From assembly GCF_041080675.1 (NCBI RefSeq), contig NZ_CP163520.1, forward strand, positions 7,841,501 to 7,905,500: a stretch of 64,000 bases of DNA, read 5' to 3'. How positions within the stretch are numbered: position 1 is the stretch's first letter; every line of letters begins with the position of its first letter. The position numbers were made by a program, and so were the translations under genes. The notes under the pieces are model-generated. The model made no database searches and was not told the DNA's origin. It saw only the letters and a program-made list of their open reading frames with translations. Origin of the DNA: Streptomyces sp. cg36 (lineage in GTDB: Bacteria; Actinomycetota; Actinomycetes; Streptomycetales; Streptomycetaceae). This document shows, piece by piece, positions 19,092 through 27,811 of this stretch.

Positions 19092-20795
19092 TCAGTCCAC
19101 GTCGATCACCACCGAATGCCAGCCGCTGGCACCGTCCGGGATGGTGGGGGTACGGCGGTCGGTCTGCACCTGGCCGGTGCGGTCGGTGGCGCGGACGGTC
19201 AGGGTGTGCCCGCCGCTGGTGGCCTTCCAGGGAAGGGACCACTGGCGCCAGGTGTCGGCCGTGTCCTCGGCGGCGAGGTCGGCCGTCATCCAGGGCCCCT
19301 CGTCCACCCGTACTTCGACGCGGTCCACACCTCGGTGCTGGGCCCATGCGACGCCCGCGACCATGACCGTGCCGGCCTTCGGGCGGGCGAACGGCTTCGG
19401 GGTGTCGATGCGCGACTGGGTCTTGATGGGTGCCCGCTGCGCCCAGGACCGCTTCACCCAGTACGCGTCGTAGGCGTCGAAGGTGGTCAGCTCGATGTCG
19501 CGGATCCACTTGCAGGCCGACACATAGCCGTACAGGCCGGGGACCACCATGCGGACGGGGAAGCCGTGGGCGAAGGGCAGCGGCTCGCCGTTCATCCCGA
19601 GCGCGAGGAGTGCGTCGCGGCCGTCCATGAGGTCTTCGACCGGGCTGCCGATCGTCATCCCGTCCACCGAGCGGGCCACCAGCTGATCGGCCGGTCCACC
19701 CCGCGACGGCGGCCGTACGCCCGCCTCCCTGAGCAGGTCGGCCAGCCGCACCCCGGTCCAACGGGCATTGCCGACGTACGGGCCGCCCACTTCGTTGGAG
19801 ACGCACGTCAACGTGATGTCGCGTTCGACGAGTTGGCGCTGGAGAAGATCGTCGAAGGTGAGGGTGACGGGACGGCTGACGCCTTTGCCGTGGATCTTCA
19901 GCCGCCAGGTCGTGGCGTTCACCTTCGGTACGACCAGGGCCGTGTCGACCCGGTAGAAGTCGTTGTTGGGAGTGGTGAAGGGGCTGATGCCGGGGGTGTG
20001 CAGGACGGCTCCGGGCGCCAGGGGGCGGGCGGCGGAGGTGACGCGCGGCAGTGTCACCGCCTTGCGGGAGGCGACCGCGCCCCGGCCCTGGGTGCCGGTC
20101 AGCGCCCGGCCCAGCAAGCCGGTGCCCGCGGAGGCGGCAGCGGCGGCGGTCGCCGCGACGACGAACCCGCGGCGGTCCCAGTCCTGCGCCCCTCCCTGCC
20201 GAGCCGGGGCCTCTGCCTCCCGGTCCGGGGGGCCTTCCTCCCGGTTCGGGGCCCCTGCCTCACGGTCCTGGGGGCCTCCCACTCCGTCCTGTGGGCCTCC
20301 CGAGTCCGGTCGCTGCCGCGCGGTCCCGTTCGCGGTCGCGGGCCCCGTGGTGAGACGGCCGACCAGCAGATACAGCACCCCGGCCCCGGCGAAGGCGCCG
20401 AGCAGCGACGGCAGCGCGTCGGCCGCACTCGTCGAGTCGGGACGACTGGTCGCGGCCACCGCGCCCACAAATCCGAACAGCAGGACTCCGGCGGCACCGG
20501 CGCGGCGGAAGCGCAGGGCCAGTACGCCGAGCACGAGGGCCAGCAGGGCCAGCACGGCGACGATCCCGAGTTGCAGGACGAGCTTGTCGTCGCTGCCGAA
20601 GTGACGGATCGCCCAGTCCTTGACCGCGGGAGGCGTGCGGTCGATGGCCGCCCCGCCCACCGCGATGACCGGCCCGGATTCGGGCCGCACCGCGGCGGAG
20701 AGCAGCTCCGCCACGGCGAGTGCCGCGAAACCGGCCAGCAGTCCGGAAAGGGCTGCGAGCGGAAGGCGTACCCCTCGGCTCAGAAGTTTCATCAC
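19092..20795 (-). CDS. membrane-bound molybdopterin-dependent oxidoreductase (sulfite oxidase-like)
   Basis: 567 residues. The first 150 contain about four hydrophobic helices. A charged, repetitive linker (GGPQDGVGGPQDREAGAPN, about 160-200) leads to a Tat-like DRRGFVVAATAAAAAS segment and then an extracytoplasmic domain. That domain has the oxidoreductase molybdopterin-binding fold: LTCVSNEVGG with the molybdenum-ligand Cys331, WTGVRLADLL, and FPVRMVVPGLYGYVSACKWI. A C-terminal dimerisation domain (VMVAGVAWAQHRGVDRVEVRVDEGPW) follows. The electron acceptor is unknown. The gene is preceded by a CAATCC-N15-CCGAAT motif and leads the operon with the fasciclin gene. Confidence 0.88.
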   Translation of the reverse strand: MMKLLSRGVRLPLAALSGLLAGFAALAVAELLSAAVRPESGPVIAVGGAAIDRTPPAVKDWAIRHFGSDDKLVLQLGIVAVLALLALVLGVLALRFRRAGAAGVLLFGFVGAVAATSRPDSTSAADALPSLLGAFAGAGVLYLLVGRLTTGPATANGTARQRPDSGGPQDGVGGPQDREAGAPNREEGPPDREAEAPARQGGAQDWDRRGFVVAATAAAAASAGTGLLGRALTGTQGRGAVASRKAVTLPRVTSAARPLAPGAVLHTPGISPFTTPNNDFYRVDTALVVPKVNATTWRLKIHGKGVSRPVTLTFDDLLQRQLVERDITLTCVSNEVGGPYVGNARWTGVRLADLLREAGVRPPSRGGPADQLVARSVDGMTIGSPVEDLMDGRDALLALGMNGEPLPFAHGFPVRMVVPGLYGYVSACKWIRDIELTTFDAYDAYWVKRSWAQRAPIKTQSRIDTPKPFARPKAGTVMVAGVAWAQHRGVDRVEVRVDEGPWMTADLAAEDTADTWRQWSLPWKATSGGHTLTVRATDRTGQVQTDRRTPTIPDGASGWHSVVIDVD

Positions 20796-20802
20796 GACTC
20801 CT

Positions 20803-20829
20803 ATTCGGAGCCGACGGGCCGCGGGATTG
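20803..20829 (-). promoter_or_regulatory. SigK-type promoter of the oxidoreductase-fasciclin operon
   Basis: On the minus strand CAATCC (20829-20824) and CCGAAT (20808-20803) are separated by exactly 15 bases. The same pair with the same spacing precedes sigK on the other strand. The motif resembles the mycobacterial SigK promoter as I recall it (CCATCC and CCGAAT). The -10 lies very close to the ATG at 20795 and abuts AGGAG, so the leader would be only a few bases long. Confidence 0.7.
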
Positions 20830-21101
20830 GCCGTTCACTCCCCGGAGTGACTCGGCGCAGGTGGCCGACAAGGAGGAAGGAGTGCCGGCTGCCCACATCA
20901 ACGCAGGTGAACGGGCCTGTTGCAGCGGCCGTGTCGGCGTGGACAGCGATGTCTGCGTCCGCCAGGCTCCTCTCACCGGCCCGCCGGCCGCGCGAGGCGC
21001 GACGCCGGTTCGCTGAGTTGGCGCCGCCGGTGTGGATGGCGCCGCTGGTGTGGACGGTGGCGTCGGTACGGGTGGCGTCGTCGAAAAGGGCGCTTGTGGA
21101 G

Positions 21102-21128
21102 CAATCCGCCGGAGCCCCGGCTCCGAAT
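21102..21128 (+). promoter_or_regulatory. SigK-type promoter of sigK-rskA (autoregulation)
   Basis: CAATCC (21102-21107), 15 bases, then CCGAAT (21123-21128). It matches the promoter of the divergent operon in both hexamers, the spacing and the adjoining CGGCT before the -10. This indicates that SigK transcribes its own operon. The 20796-21165 intergenic region carries no gene. Confidence 0.72.
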
Positions 21129-21165
21129 CACTTCCGTAGCCATGAATCTCCGGGAGGATCGCCGG

Positions 21166-21750
21166 GTGAAGGAAGCAGTGCACATCGACGGAGTCCGCCA
21201 GGTCGGTCCAGACCTGCCCGAACTACTGGCCCGGACCGCGCGGGGCGACGAGGAGGCGTTCTCCTCCGTGTACGACGTGATCATCGGACCGGTCATCGGT
21301 CTTGTGCGCAGTGTGCTGCGCGATCCGGCCCAGTCGGAAGAGGTGGCGCAGGAAGTACTGGTGGAGGTGTGGCGGCTGGCCGCCCGCTATGAACCCGCGC
21401 GCGGAGGCGTCATGAACTGGGTGCTCACCCTCGCCCACCGGCGGGCCGTGGACCGGGTCCGTGCGGCCCAGGCCGCCACCGACCGGGAGAGCCGGGCGGC
21501 GCTGCTCGCCCAGACCCCGGCCTTCGACGAGGTCAGCGAGGCGGTGGAGACCCGCCTGGAGCGCGAGTCGGTACGCCGGTGTCTGCGCACCCTGACCGAA
21601 CTGCAGCGGGAGTCGGTGACCCTCGCCTACTACCGGGGACTGACCTACCGTGAGGTCGCCGAACTGCTGTCCGTGCCGCTGGGCACGGTCAAGACCCGCC
21701 TGCGCGACGGACTCATCCGCCTGCGCGACTGCCTGGGGGTGACCGCGTGA
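21166..21750 (+). CDS. sigK: ECF RNA polymerase sigma factor SigK
   Basis: 194 residues from GTG at 21166, eight bases after GGGAGG. ATG at 21142 is an alternative. Region 2 is DEEAFSSVYDVIIGPVIGLV to EEVAQEVLVEVWRLAARYEP, followed by GGVMNWVLTLAHRRAVDRVR. Region 4 is LTELQRESVTLAYYRGLTYREVAELLSVPLGTVKTRLRDGLIRLRDCL. This is an ECF sigma factor of the SigK/ECF19 type, directly coupled to an RskA-like anti-sigma factor by a GTGA overlap. The combination with a divergent fasciclin lipoprotein gene matches the SigK regulon architecture of mycobacteria. It should direct RNA polymerase to the two CAATCC-N15-CCGAAT promoters nearby. Confidence 0.9.
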   Translation: MKEAVHIDGVRQVGPDLPELLARTARGDEEAFSSVYDVIIGPVIGLVRSVLRDPAQSEEVAQEVLVEVWRLAARYEPARGGVMNWVLTLAHRRAVDRVRAAQAATDRESRAALLAQTPAFDEVSEAVETRLERESVRRCLRTLTELQRESVTLAYYRGLTYREVAELLSVPLGTVKTRLRDGLIRLRDCLGVTA

Positions 21751-22502
21751 CGACCGTCGACGTGCACACGCTGACCGGGGCCTACGCACTGGACGCCCTG
21801 CTCGACGACGAGCGCGCGGAATTCGAACGGCACCTGGCCGTCTGCGAGGCGTGCGCGCGCGAGGTGGACGAGCTGAGGGCCACCGCCGGGCGCCTGGGCC
21901 TGGCGACGACCACCAGCGCGCCCACGGGCCTGAAGGCCGACGTGCTGCGGCGGATCAAGAACGTACGGCAGGAACCGCCCCGGGCCGCGCCGCCGCCCCC
22001 GACGACTACGCAGCGGGCCCATCGCCGCGCCCTGACCCGGTACGCGCTCGCCGCCTGCCTGGCCGCCGTCGTCGCGTCCGCCGGCATCGCGGTGTGGCAG
22101 CACCAGCGGGCCGCCACCGCCCGAAGCCAGGCGCAGTCCGCGCAGCGGGAGAACCAGCAGCTCTCCGAGGTGCTTTCGGCGCCGGACGCCAAGGCCACCA
22201 GCGGGCGGCTCGCGGGGCGGGGAACGGGCACGCTGGTCATCGCCCGCAGCCGCAACAAGGCGGTCTTCGTGGCCTCCGGCCTCGCCCGGCCGCCTGCGGG
22301 CAAGGTCTACCAGCTGTGGTTCGACGACGCCGGACGAATGCGGCCGGCGGGCCTGATGGACCCCGCCCGGAGCAGCGAAGCGGTGCTCCTGTCCGGACCG
22401 GTAGACCGGGCATCGGGCATGGGCATCACGGTGGAACCCGCAGGCGGCTCGACCAGCCCGACGTCCGCACCGCTGGCGGTGATGTCGTTCGCCGTGGCTT
22501 GA
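21747..22502 (+). CDS. rskA: anti-sigma-K factor RskA
   Basis: 251 residues from GTG at 21747, overlapping the sigK stop codon (GTGA), so translation is coupled. The cytoplasmic N-terminus has LTGAYALDALLDDERAEFERHLAVCEACAREVDEL, a zinc-binding anti-sigma (H-x3-C-x2-C) helix that holds SigK. One membrane helix (YALAACLAAVVASAGIAVW) lies at about residues 96-115, followed by a short helical stretch and an extracytoplasmic RskA domain (GKVYQLWFDDAGRMRPAGLM to LAVMSFAVA). In mycobacteria RskA is released by regulated proteolysis. The same mode is inferred here, and the inducing signal is unknown. Confidence 0.9.
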   Translation: MTTVDVHTLTGAYALDALLDDERAEFERHLAVCEACAREVDELRATAGRLGLATTTSAPTGLKADVLRRIKNVRQEPPRAAPPPPTTTQRAHRRALTRYALAACLAAVVASAGIAVWQHQRAATARSQAQSAQRENQQLSEVLSAPDAKATSGRLAGRGTGTLVIARSRNKAVFVASGLARPPAGKVYQLWFDDAGRMRPAGLMDPARSSEAVLLSGPVDRASGMGITVEPAGGSTSPTSAPLAVMSFAVA

Positions 22503-22886
22503 CGGGCCCGGCGGACGGGAGGGGCGGCGCTGGGGCGTTGCTCTTGCACCCTCGGCCCGCCCCGGTGGAAGTACCGCTGGGCTGACCATGGACCTCCGCG
22601 TCGAGCGCGGCCGGCATCGCGGCCTCGTCCTGGAGCTCTGCTAAGGGCTGCCCCGGCTGCCACCACCCGCTCGTCTATGGACGAACGACGCCCGTTTTAT
22701 CGATGTTTACGCCACCTGCACCCCCACTTGCTCAAGGGATGGTCAAGTAAAGTAAAGTCCCGGTCAAAGATCTATTCCTGGAGCGGTCATCTCGCGTCGC
22801 TTGCGACGCGCAGGGCGATCGCAGCGATTCTCCGTGCCCAAGCACAAGGGGGGCCGAATCGCCATGCCTGAACCTGGAGTCACCAC
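22503..22886. other. intergenic region upstream of the DNRLRE gene
   Basis: I see no gene here. Around 22690-22785 the sequence becomes comparatively AT-rich, with AAGTAAAGTAAAGT at about 22744-22757 and GTCAAAGATCTATTCC just after. This is the likely promoter region of the following secreted-protein gene. No clear terminator for rskA was found. Confidence 0.4.
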
Positions 22887-25583
22887 GTGAAGTACAGCTG
22901 GCGTGCCCGCACCGCGGGTATAGCGATGCTGACCGTAGGCGCTGTCCTGGCGTCTACACCGCACACCGTCGCCAAGCCTTCGGCCGAAGACAACGAAGCC
23001 GCCGAGTTCGAGCAGGCGTTGTCGGATCTCAACAAGGAGCTGGCGGCGTTCAAGGCTCATCCGATCAAGGAAGCCGAGAGCGTTGAGGCCGCACAGGCTG
23101 CGGCAGCCGTGCAGGACCGCCGCGTTGAGGTGCTGCAGCTGCGCACCGAGACCGACACCGTTTACGCCAACCCCGACGGCGCTCTCACCCGGGAGATGGC
23201 CGCCGGCCCGATCCGCATGATCCGTGACGGGCGGTGGGTGGACGTCGACGTCGACTTCAAGGCCATGAGGGACGGCGGAGCAGCCGCCGAGGCGCACCCC
23301 AAGCAGCTGCAGCTGGCGGGGAAGGGGGGTGTGCTGCCGCAGTCGATCGAGGGCGCGGCCAAGGCCCCGGCGTCCCAGGCCCGCGACCTCATCACCCTCG
23401 GCACGGGCAAGAACCGGTTGGCGGTGCGGTGGAAGGGCGGTCTGCCCGCCCCGACCCTGGACGGAAATGTAGCCACTTACAAGGAAGCGGTGCCCGGCGG
23501 TGACGTGATCGTGGAGGCCACCCGGACAGGGTTCGAGCAGTTCCTGCGGCTGAACAAGGCGCCCGAGGGCGGGGCCCCGATGGTGCTTCCCATGACCGTT
23601 CCCGAGGGGGTGAGAGCCGAGAGGAACGACGACGGCTCGGTGTCCTTCAACGATGCTCGGGGCGAGGAGCAGGCGCGGATGCCCTCGCCGGTGATGTGGG
23701 ATGCGACCGTCGACGAGAAGTCGCTGGAGCACGCCAACACCAAGCCGGTCGAGATGAAGGTTGCTCAGAGGGGCAACACCGTAGAACTGACGCTCACCCC
23801 CGACGCGAAGTGGCTGATCGATCCCGCGACGCGCTACCCGGTGACGATCGATCCGGCCACCGACACGCTGGACACCCTGTTCGACACCTTCGTGCAGGGC
23901 GGTGACACCGCCGACCAGTCCGCCAACACCGATCTGAAACTCGGCTGGCCCGGCGACTACGAGGGTTCCACCAAGCGCACCGCGCGCTCCTTCGTGACCT
24001 TCCGTACCTCGAACTTTGCCAACTCCCTGGTCTCCAAGGCGACGCTGAAACTGTGGAACTACCACTCGTGGTCGTGTGAGAAGCGCGGCTGGGAGGTGTG
24101 GGCCGCTGACCCGGCGGACAAGAACACGCGCTGGACCAGGCAGCCGCAGCTGACGGAGAAGATCGCCACCTCCTCCGAGACCAAGTCCGCCTCGTGCTCC
24201 AACGCGGGATGGGTGAGCGCGGACGTCACCAAGCTTGCACAGACGTGGTCTTCGGCGCAGGCCACCGAGGGGTCCATCGCGCTGAAGGCGGCGGACGAGT
24301 CCGACACCTATGCGTGGAAGCGGTTCTACTCCTCCGAGGCCCCCAACCAGGACCAGGTCCCCACCCTCGAAGTCACCTACAACTACCGGCCCTACAACGG
24401 CACCAACCTCCAGGCCGGCACACCTTTCCTGTCTCAGGGCGGCATCTTCAAGGTGAACTCGACCACGCCGACCCTCCGGTTCTCCACCGTGGACACCAAC
24501 GGCGAGGACCAGGTCGTCGGCACCTACGAGATCACCGACACCTCGACCAACAAGGTCGTCGCGACGATCAATGCCGATCCGGTGCCGTCGAACAGCACCT
24601 CCAGCGTGAAGGTCCCGGCCGGCAAGCTCGTCTCCGGCAGGACCTACAGCTTCCGTACGACTACATTCGACGGCACGCACTACGCCAACGGCTGGTCCGA
24701 TCCGGTCCGCTTCACCGTGGACACTTCCTGGAAGCCCACCGCCGCCGAACACGCACTCGGGCTGGCGAACCTGTACTCCGACGCCGCCGACGTCACGGCC
24801 GCCACCGCGTCCGACGACACGTACGCCTCGATCGCCGCGACCGAGGAGAACACCGTCTCGGTTCCCTGGGACGGCAAGAGCAACGGCATCGACATCAAAA
24901 ACGCCCAGATGCCGAACAAGCTCTCCATCCCCGAGGCCACCACCAAGGGCACCCAGGTGGGCGGCAACGTCGTCTACACCTCTCCCGGTCCCGTCGACAC
25001 GGTCGTGCAGCCCACCACCGATGGTGGCTCGCGCACGTTGAACATCCTCAAGAGCAGCTCCGCGCCGCACGACTACGAGACCGGATTCAGCATCCCCGCG
25101 GGGATGAAGGCCGTCACGCACGACGACGGCTCGGTATCCATCCTCTCGGCGGGAGACGAGAACGCGGACAAGGCACCCGCGAAGGAACCGGCCGGGTTCT
25201 TCGCCGCTCCCTGGGCCAAGGACGCCAACGGCAAGGACGTCGCGACCAGTTACAGGGTCGTCGGCAGCAAGCTCGTTCAGCACGTCGACTTCGACGCGAA
25301 CAGTGCCTTCCCCATCGTGATCGACCCCTCCTGGTGGTCCACCACCGGGAAGATCTTCAAGTGCAGCGTGTACGGCGTCGCCCCCTTCATCCTCGGCTTC
25401 ACCCCGGCGGGCTCGACCGGGCGTGTCATCACCGCCGTCCGTCTGGCGAAGAGGATCGGATTCAAGAAGACAGCACAGCTCATCTACAACTACTCCAAGC
25501 GCCGCAAGATGACCCCGTCGTTCCGAAAGATGGTCGGTGTGCTAGTGGGCATCGAGGGCATCAAGAAGAACTGCAAGTTCTGA
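22887..25583 (+). CDS. secreted DNRLRE-domain protein, toxin-like architecture
   Basis: 898 residues from GTG at 22887, seven bases after GGAG, with a signal peptide (RARTAGIAMLTVGAVLASTP). Residues about 35-75 are helical. The next ~250 residues hold the beta-rich N-terminal region that ends in RYPVTIDPATDT. Residues about 340-500 form the DNRLRE domain (SFVTFRTSNFANSLVSKATL, WVSADVTKLAQTW). A fibronectin-like region follows (TPTLRFSTVDTNGEDQVVG). A second VIDPSWW at about 813-820 precedes a short tail, KIFKCSVYGVAPFILGF, then AKRIGFKKTAQLIYNYSKRR. A modular secreted carrier ending in a small distinct C-terminal domain is typical of polymorphic toxins. The tail's activity is unknown. Confidence 0.8.
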   Translation: MKYSWRARTAGIAMLTVGAVLASTPHTVAKPSAEDNEAAEFEQALSDLNKELAAFKAHPIKEAESVEAAQAAAAVQDRRVEVLQLRTETDTVYANPDGALTREMAAGPIRMIRDGRWVDVDVDFKAMRDGGAAAEAHPKQLQLAGKGGVLPQSIEGAAKAPASQARDLITLGTGKNRLAVRWKGGLPAPTLDGNVATYKEAVPGGDVIVEATRTGFEQFLRLNKAPEGGAPMVLPMTVPEGVRAERNDDGSVSFNDARGEEQARMPSPVMWDATVDEKSLEHANTKPVEMKVAQRGNTVELTLTPDAKWLIDPATRYPVTIDPATDTLDTLFDTFVQGGDTADQSANTDLKLGWPGDYEGSTKRTARSFVTFRTSNFANSLVSKATLKLWNYHSWSCEKRGWEVWAADPADKNTRWTRQPQLTEKIATSSETKSASCSNAGWVSADVTKLAQTWSSAQATEGSIALKAADESDTYAWKRFYSSEAPNQDQVPTLEVTYNYRPYNGTNLQAGTPFLSQGGIFKVNSTTPTLRFSTVDTNGEDQVVGTYEITDTSTNKVVATINADPVPSNSTSSVKVPAGKLVSGRTYSFRTTTFDGTHYANGWSDPVRFTVDTSWKPTAAEHALGLANLYSDAADVTAATASDDTYASIAATEENTVSVPWDGKSNGIDIKNAQMPNKLSIPEATTKGTQVGGNVVYTSPGPVDTVVQPTTDGGSRTLNILKSSSAPHDYETGFSIPAGMKAVTHDDGSVSILSAGDENADKAPAKEPAGFFAAPWAKDANGKDVATSYRVVGSKLVQHVDFDANSAFPIVIDPSWWSTTGKIFKCSVYGVAPFILGFTPAGSTGRVITAVRLAKRIGFKKTAQLIYNYSKRRKMTPSFRKMVGVLVGIEGIKKNCKF

Positions 25584-25598
25584 CCATGGAGGATCACC

Positions 25599-25934
25599 AT
25601 GCTCGTCAACGCCATTGCGACGGCAGTCCTACTGGCGGAACTGGGCGTCATATTCCGCTACCGGCTCGTCCGCCGTCGCCAGGAGCGCCCGAGTGACTGG
25701 CCCCAGCTGACTGACGTCCGCTATGGCCATCTCGCCGCAGCCCTGGCCGCCGCCGCCACCGGATGGGCTGTCACCGGAGCACACATGGGCTGGGGGACCC
25801 TCTCCACCCTGCTGTTCCTGGGGGTCATGATCCCCGCCGCAACCGCTCTCGCGGCCACCACCTTGTGGCGGCCCCTTGCGGGCTGGATCGTGTGCGCAGC
25901 TGGAGGGATCACCGTGGGTATCGCCACCCTGTAG
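25599..25934 (+). CDS. small integral membrane protein, possible immunity partner
   Basis: 111 residues from ATG at 25599, with GGAGG eight bases upstream and only 15 bases after the DNRLRE gene's stop, so the two are surely co-transcribed. There are about four hydrophobic segments: LVNAIATAVLLAELGVIF, LAAALAAAATGWAVTGAHMG, TLLFLGVMIPAATALAATTLW and PLAGWIVCAAGGITVGIATL. No family was recognised. Its position immediately downstream of a secreted multidomain protein with a variable tail matches immunity genes of polymorphic toxins. A membrane-embedded protector would suit a membrane-active tail. This role is inference only. Confidence 0.75.
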   Translation: MLVNAIATAVLLAELGVIFRYRLVRRRQERPSDWPQLTDVRYGHLAAALAAAATGWAVTGAHMGWGTLSTLLFLGVMIPAATALAATTLWRPLAGWIVCAAGGITVGIATL

Positions 25935-26212
25935 ACATCCCTGTTCGTACGTCGGCCGCCCACCATCACCTGTTCCCAGGACTCACTTGGTGGGCGGCCG
26001 ACCTGTACCTCACGACATCGAATACCGCGCCGCCCTTGCGCCAGAGATGGGGCGAGTACATCGTGTTCCGCCCGGGCTCGTACCAGCTGAGGCACTCGGC
26101 GGATCCACCGCACTCGAAGCGGAGTCGGCGGCGGCGTTGGAGCGGTGGAGAAGGGGGCCGTGCTCGGCGGCCGGAGTCCCGGTGAGGCGGCCCGATTGGC
26201 TATCGTCGCCCC

Positions 26213-26776
26213 ATGAGCAACCAGGTGCAGGCCCCGTTCGGGAATTTCGCCGCTGTGCGCATGGCGCTGGAGGTCCGTGACCGGCTGGTGGGACCCGTGG
26301 CCGGGGCGTTGGGGGCCTGGACGGTGCGGGAGGCCGCCGAGTCCGTGCTGTACGTGGAGACGGAGCCCGACCTGGCGGACACCGCCGTGTTCTGCGAGGC
26401 GTACGACGTGGCGCCGGAGAGCTCCGCGAACTGCGTGGTGGTGGCGGCCAAGCGGGGCGGGAACACCGTTCTGGCCGCGTGCCTGGTGCTGGCCGACTCC
26501 CGTGTCGATGTGAACAACGCCGTCCGGCGGCACCTGGGGGCGCGCAAGGCGTCGTTCGCGTCGTTGGACCTGGTGGTCGCCGAGACCGGCATGGAGTACG
26601 GCGGGGTCACCCCGGTCGGCCTGCCCCTCGGCTGGCCGCTCCTGATCGACGAGGCCGTGGCCCATACCCCGTACGTCCTGGTCGGCAGTGGGCAGCGCCG
26701 GGGCAAGCTGATCCTTCCCGGCAGCGCACTGGCCCAACTCCCGGGCGCGGAAGTCCTGTCCGGCCTCGGTGTCTGA
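26213..26776 (+). CDS. YbaK/ProX-type aminoacyl-tRNA deacylase
   Basis: 187 residues from ATG at 26213. The C-terminal two thirds carry NCVVVAAKRGGNTVLAACLVLADSRVDVNNAVRRHLGARKASFA with the conserved Lys of the active site, METGMEYGGVTPVGLP-like text (AETGMEYGGVTPVGLPLGWP), and YVLVGSGQRRGKLILPGSAL. These are hallmarks of the YbaK/aminoacyl-tRNA synthetase-associated domain, which clears mischarged tRNA such as Cys-tRNAPro in the cytoplasm. The exact specificity cannot be read from the sequence. The gene is monocistronic. The ~280 bp upstream contain no recognisable gene. Confidence 0.88.
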   Translation: MSNQVQAPFGNFAAVRMALEVRDRLVGPVAGALGAWTVREAAESVLYVETEPDLADTAVFCEAYDVAPESSANCVVVAAKRGGNTVLAACLVLADSRVDVNNAVRRHLGARKASFASLDLVVAETGMEYGGVTPVGLPLGWPLLIDEAVAHTPYVLVGSGQRRGKLILPGSALAQLPGAEVLSGLGV

Positions 26777-26918
26777 CCACCACGACGCACCGGGTGCCGG
26801 TAGGACGGCCCCGATGGTCCGCATGGCCCAGTGGTGGTTCGTATCGTCCGTGTGGTTCGTGAGGAATTGGGAGCCGAGTGTCCATGGAGATCACCGAATC
26901 CACACCCCCGGAGTGTTC

Positions 26919-27467
26919 ATGGTGATCACATGGCGTCGCATGGAGGAGCGGGACTTCCCCCTGCTGCGTACGTGGCTTCAGCAGCCCCACGTACACCGCT
27001 GGTGGAATCACGAGACCACACCGGAAGCGGTGGCCCGTGACTTCGGTCCGGCTGCCCGGGGCGAGGAGCCGTGCGAGGACTTCCTCGCCCTCCTCGACGG
27101 CGTTCCGGTCGGTCTCGTCCAGCGTGAACGCCTGCTTGACTACCCCGAGTACCTGGCCGAACTCGCGGCCGTCGTGCCGGTGCCCGACGGCGCGATGTCC
27201 CTCGACTACCTGATCGGCGACCCCGACCGGACGGGGCAGGGCATCGGCACAGCGATGATCCACTCCATGATCGTCCGTACCTGGTCCGAGCACCCGGCCG
27301 CCCCGTGCGTGCTCGTCCCGGTGGTGGCCGCCAACCGCCGTTCGTGGCGGGCGCTCGAACGTGCCGGACTGCACCGGGTCGGAACCGCCGAGCTGGAGCC
27401 GGACAACCCGGTCGACGACCGGACGCACTACCTCTACCGCGTCGACCGGCCGGTCACGGGCGGCTGA
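26919..27467 (+). CDS. GNAT acetyltransferase (AAC(6')-like)
   Basis: 182 residues from ATG at 26919, six bases after GGAG. A longer frame from 26769 lacks coding character. MVITWRRMEERDFPLLRTWLQQPHVHRWW is the opening seen in aminoglycoside 6'-N-acetyltransferases and siderophore-type acetyltransferases. The acetyl-CoA site is DYLIGDPDRTGQGIGTAMIHSMI. The end has NRRSWRALERAGLHRVGTAEL. It could acetylate an aminoglycoside or an endogenous amine; resistance is not demonstrated. It lies next to an IS-bordered region but has normal codon use. Confidence 0.82.
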   Translation: MVITWRRMEERDFPLLRTWLQQPHVHRWWNHETTPEAVARDFGPAARGEEPCEDFLALLDGVPVGLVQRERLLDYPEYLAELAAVVPVPDGAMSLDYLIGDPDRTGQGIGTAMIHSMIVRTWSEHPAAPCVLVPVVAANRRSWRALERAGLHRVGTAELEPDNPVDDRTHYLYRVDRPVTGG

Positions 27468-27504
27468 CGGACTCACCCGCGCCGGTGGGCGGCGGTACGT
27501 ACGG

Positions 27505-27752
27505 TCAGCGCAGGGAGCGGACTGTACGGCTGGTGGCGAGCAAGGCGGCGCAGGCCAGGACGGCGCTGCCGCACGTCAGGAAGAGCGTCACCGTGCCGTA
27601 CGGGAGCAGGAGGCCGGCCAGTACGTAGGAGAGCGGGTCGAACGCCACCGTGGCCAGCACGCCGAGGCTGGTGATCCGGCCCAGGAGCTGCCCCGGCACC
27701 CGCTCCTGCAATAGTGCACCGTCCACTGATCAACAGCACGAAGACACACCCA
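27505..27752 (-). pseudogene. C-terminal remnant of an MFS transporter
   Basis: From about 27726 down to 27505 the minus strand encodes ALLQERVPGQLLGRITSLGV and then two membrane helices (PLSYVLAGLLLPYGTVTLFL, CGSAVLACAALLATSRTV), the last part of a major-facilitator transporter. Upstream, VFVLLIS in another frame (27727-27752) appears to be the preceding helix separated by a frameshift. An in-frame TGA lies at 27732-27730. The remaining ~330 residues are absent: an IS element starts at 27757, and beyond it lies an unrelated operon. The transporter is dead. Confidence 0.75.
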
Positions 27753-27756
27753 CTAG

Positions 27757-27773
27757 GCGCTGTTTCTTGGATC
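27757..27773 (+). repeat. left terminal inverted repeat of the IS
   Basis: GCGCTGTTTCTTGGATC, the exact reverse complement of 28740-28756. Confidence 0.92.
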
Positions 27774-27811
27774 TCCTGACAGGTGTGGGGTGTTGGGGTC
27801 ACGCTGGCTGT

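Noticed and set aside
26919..27467. GNAT gene as a true aminoglycoside-resistance gene
   Set aside because: The family resemblance is general. Key residues that would decide aminoglycoside specificity cannot be read with confidence, so only the GNAT family is called.
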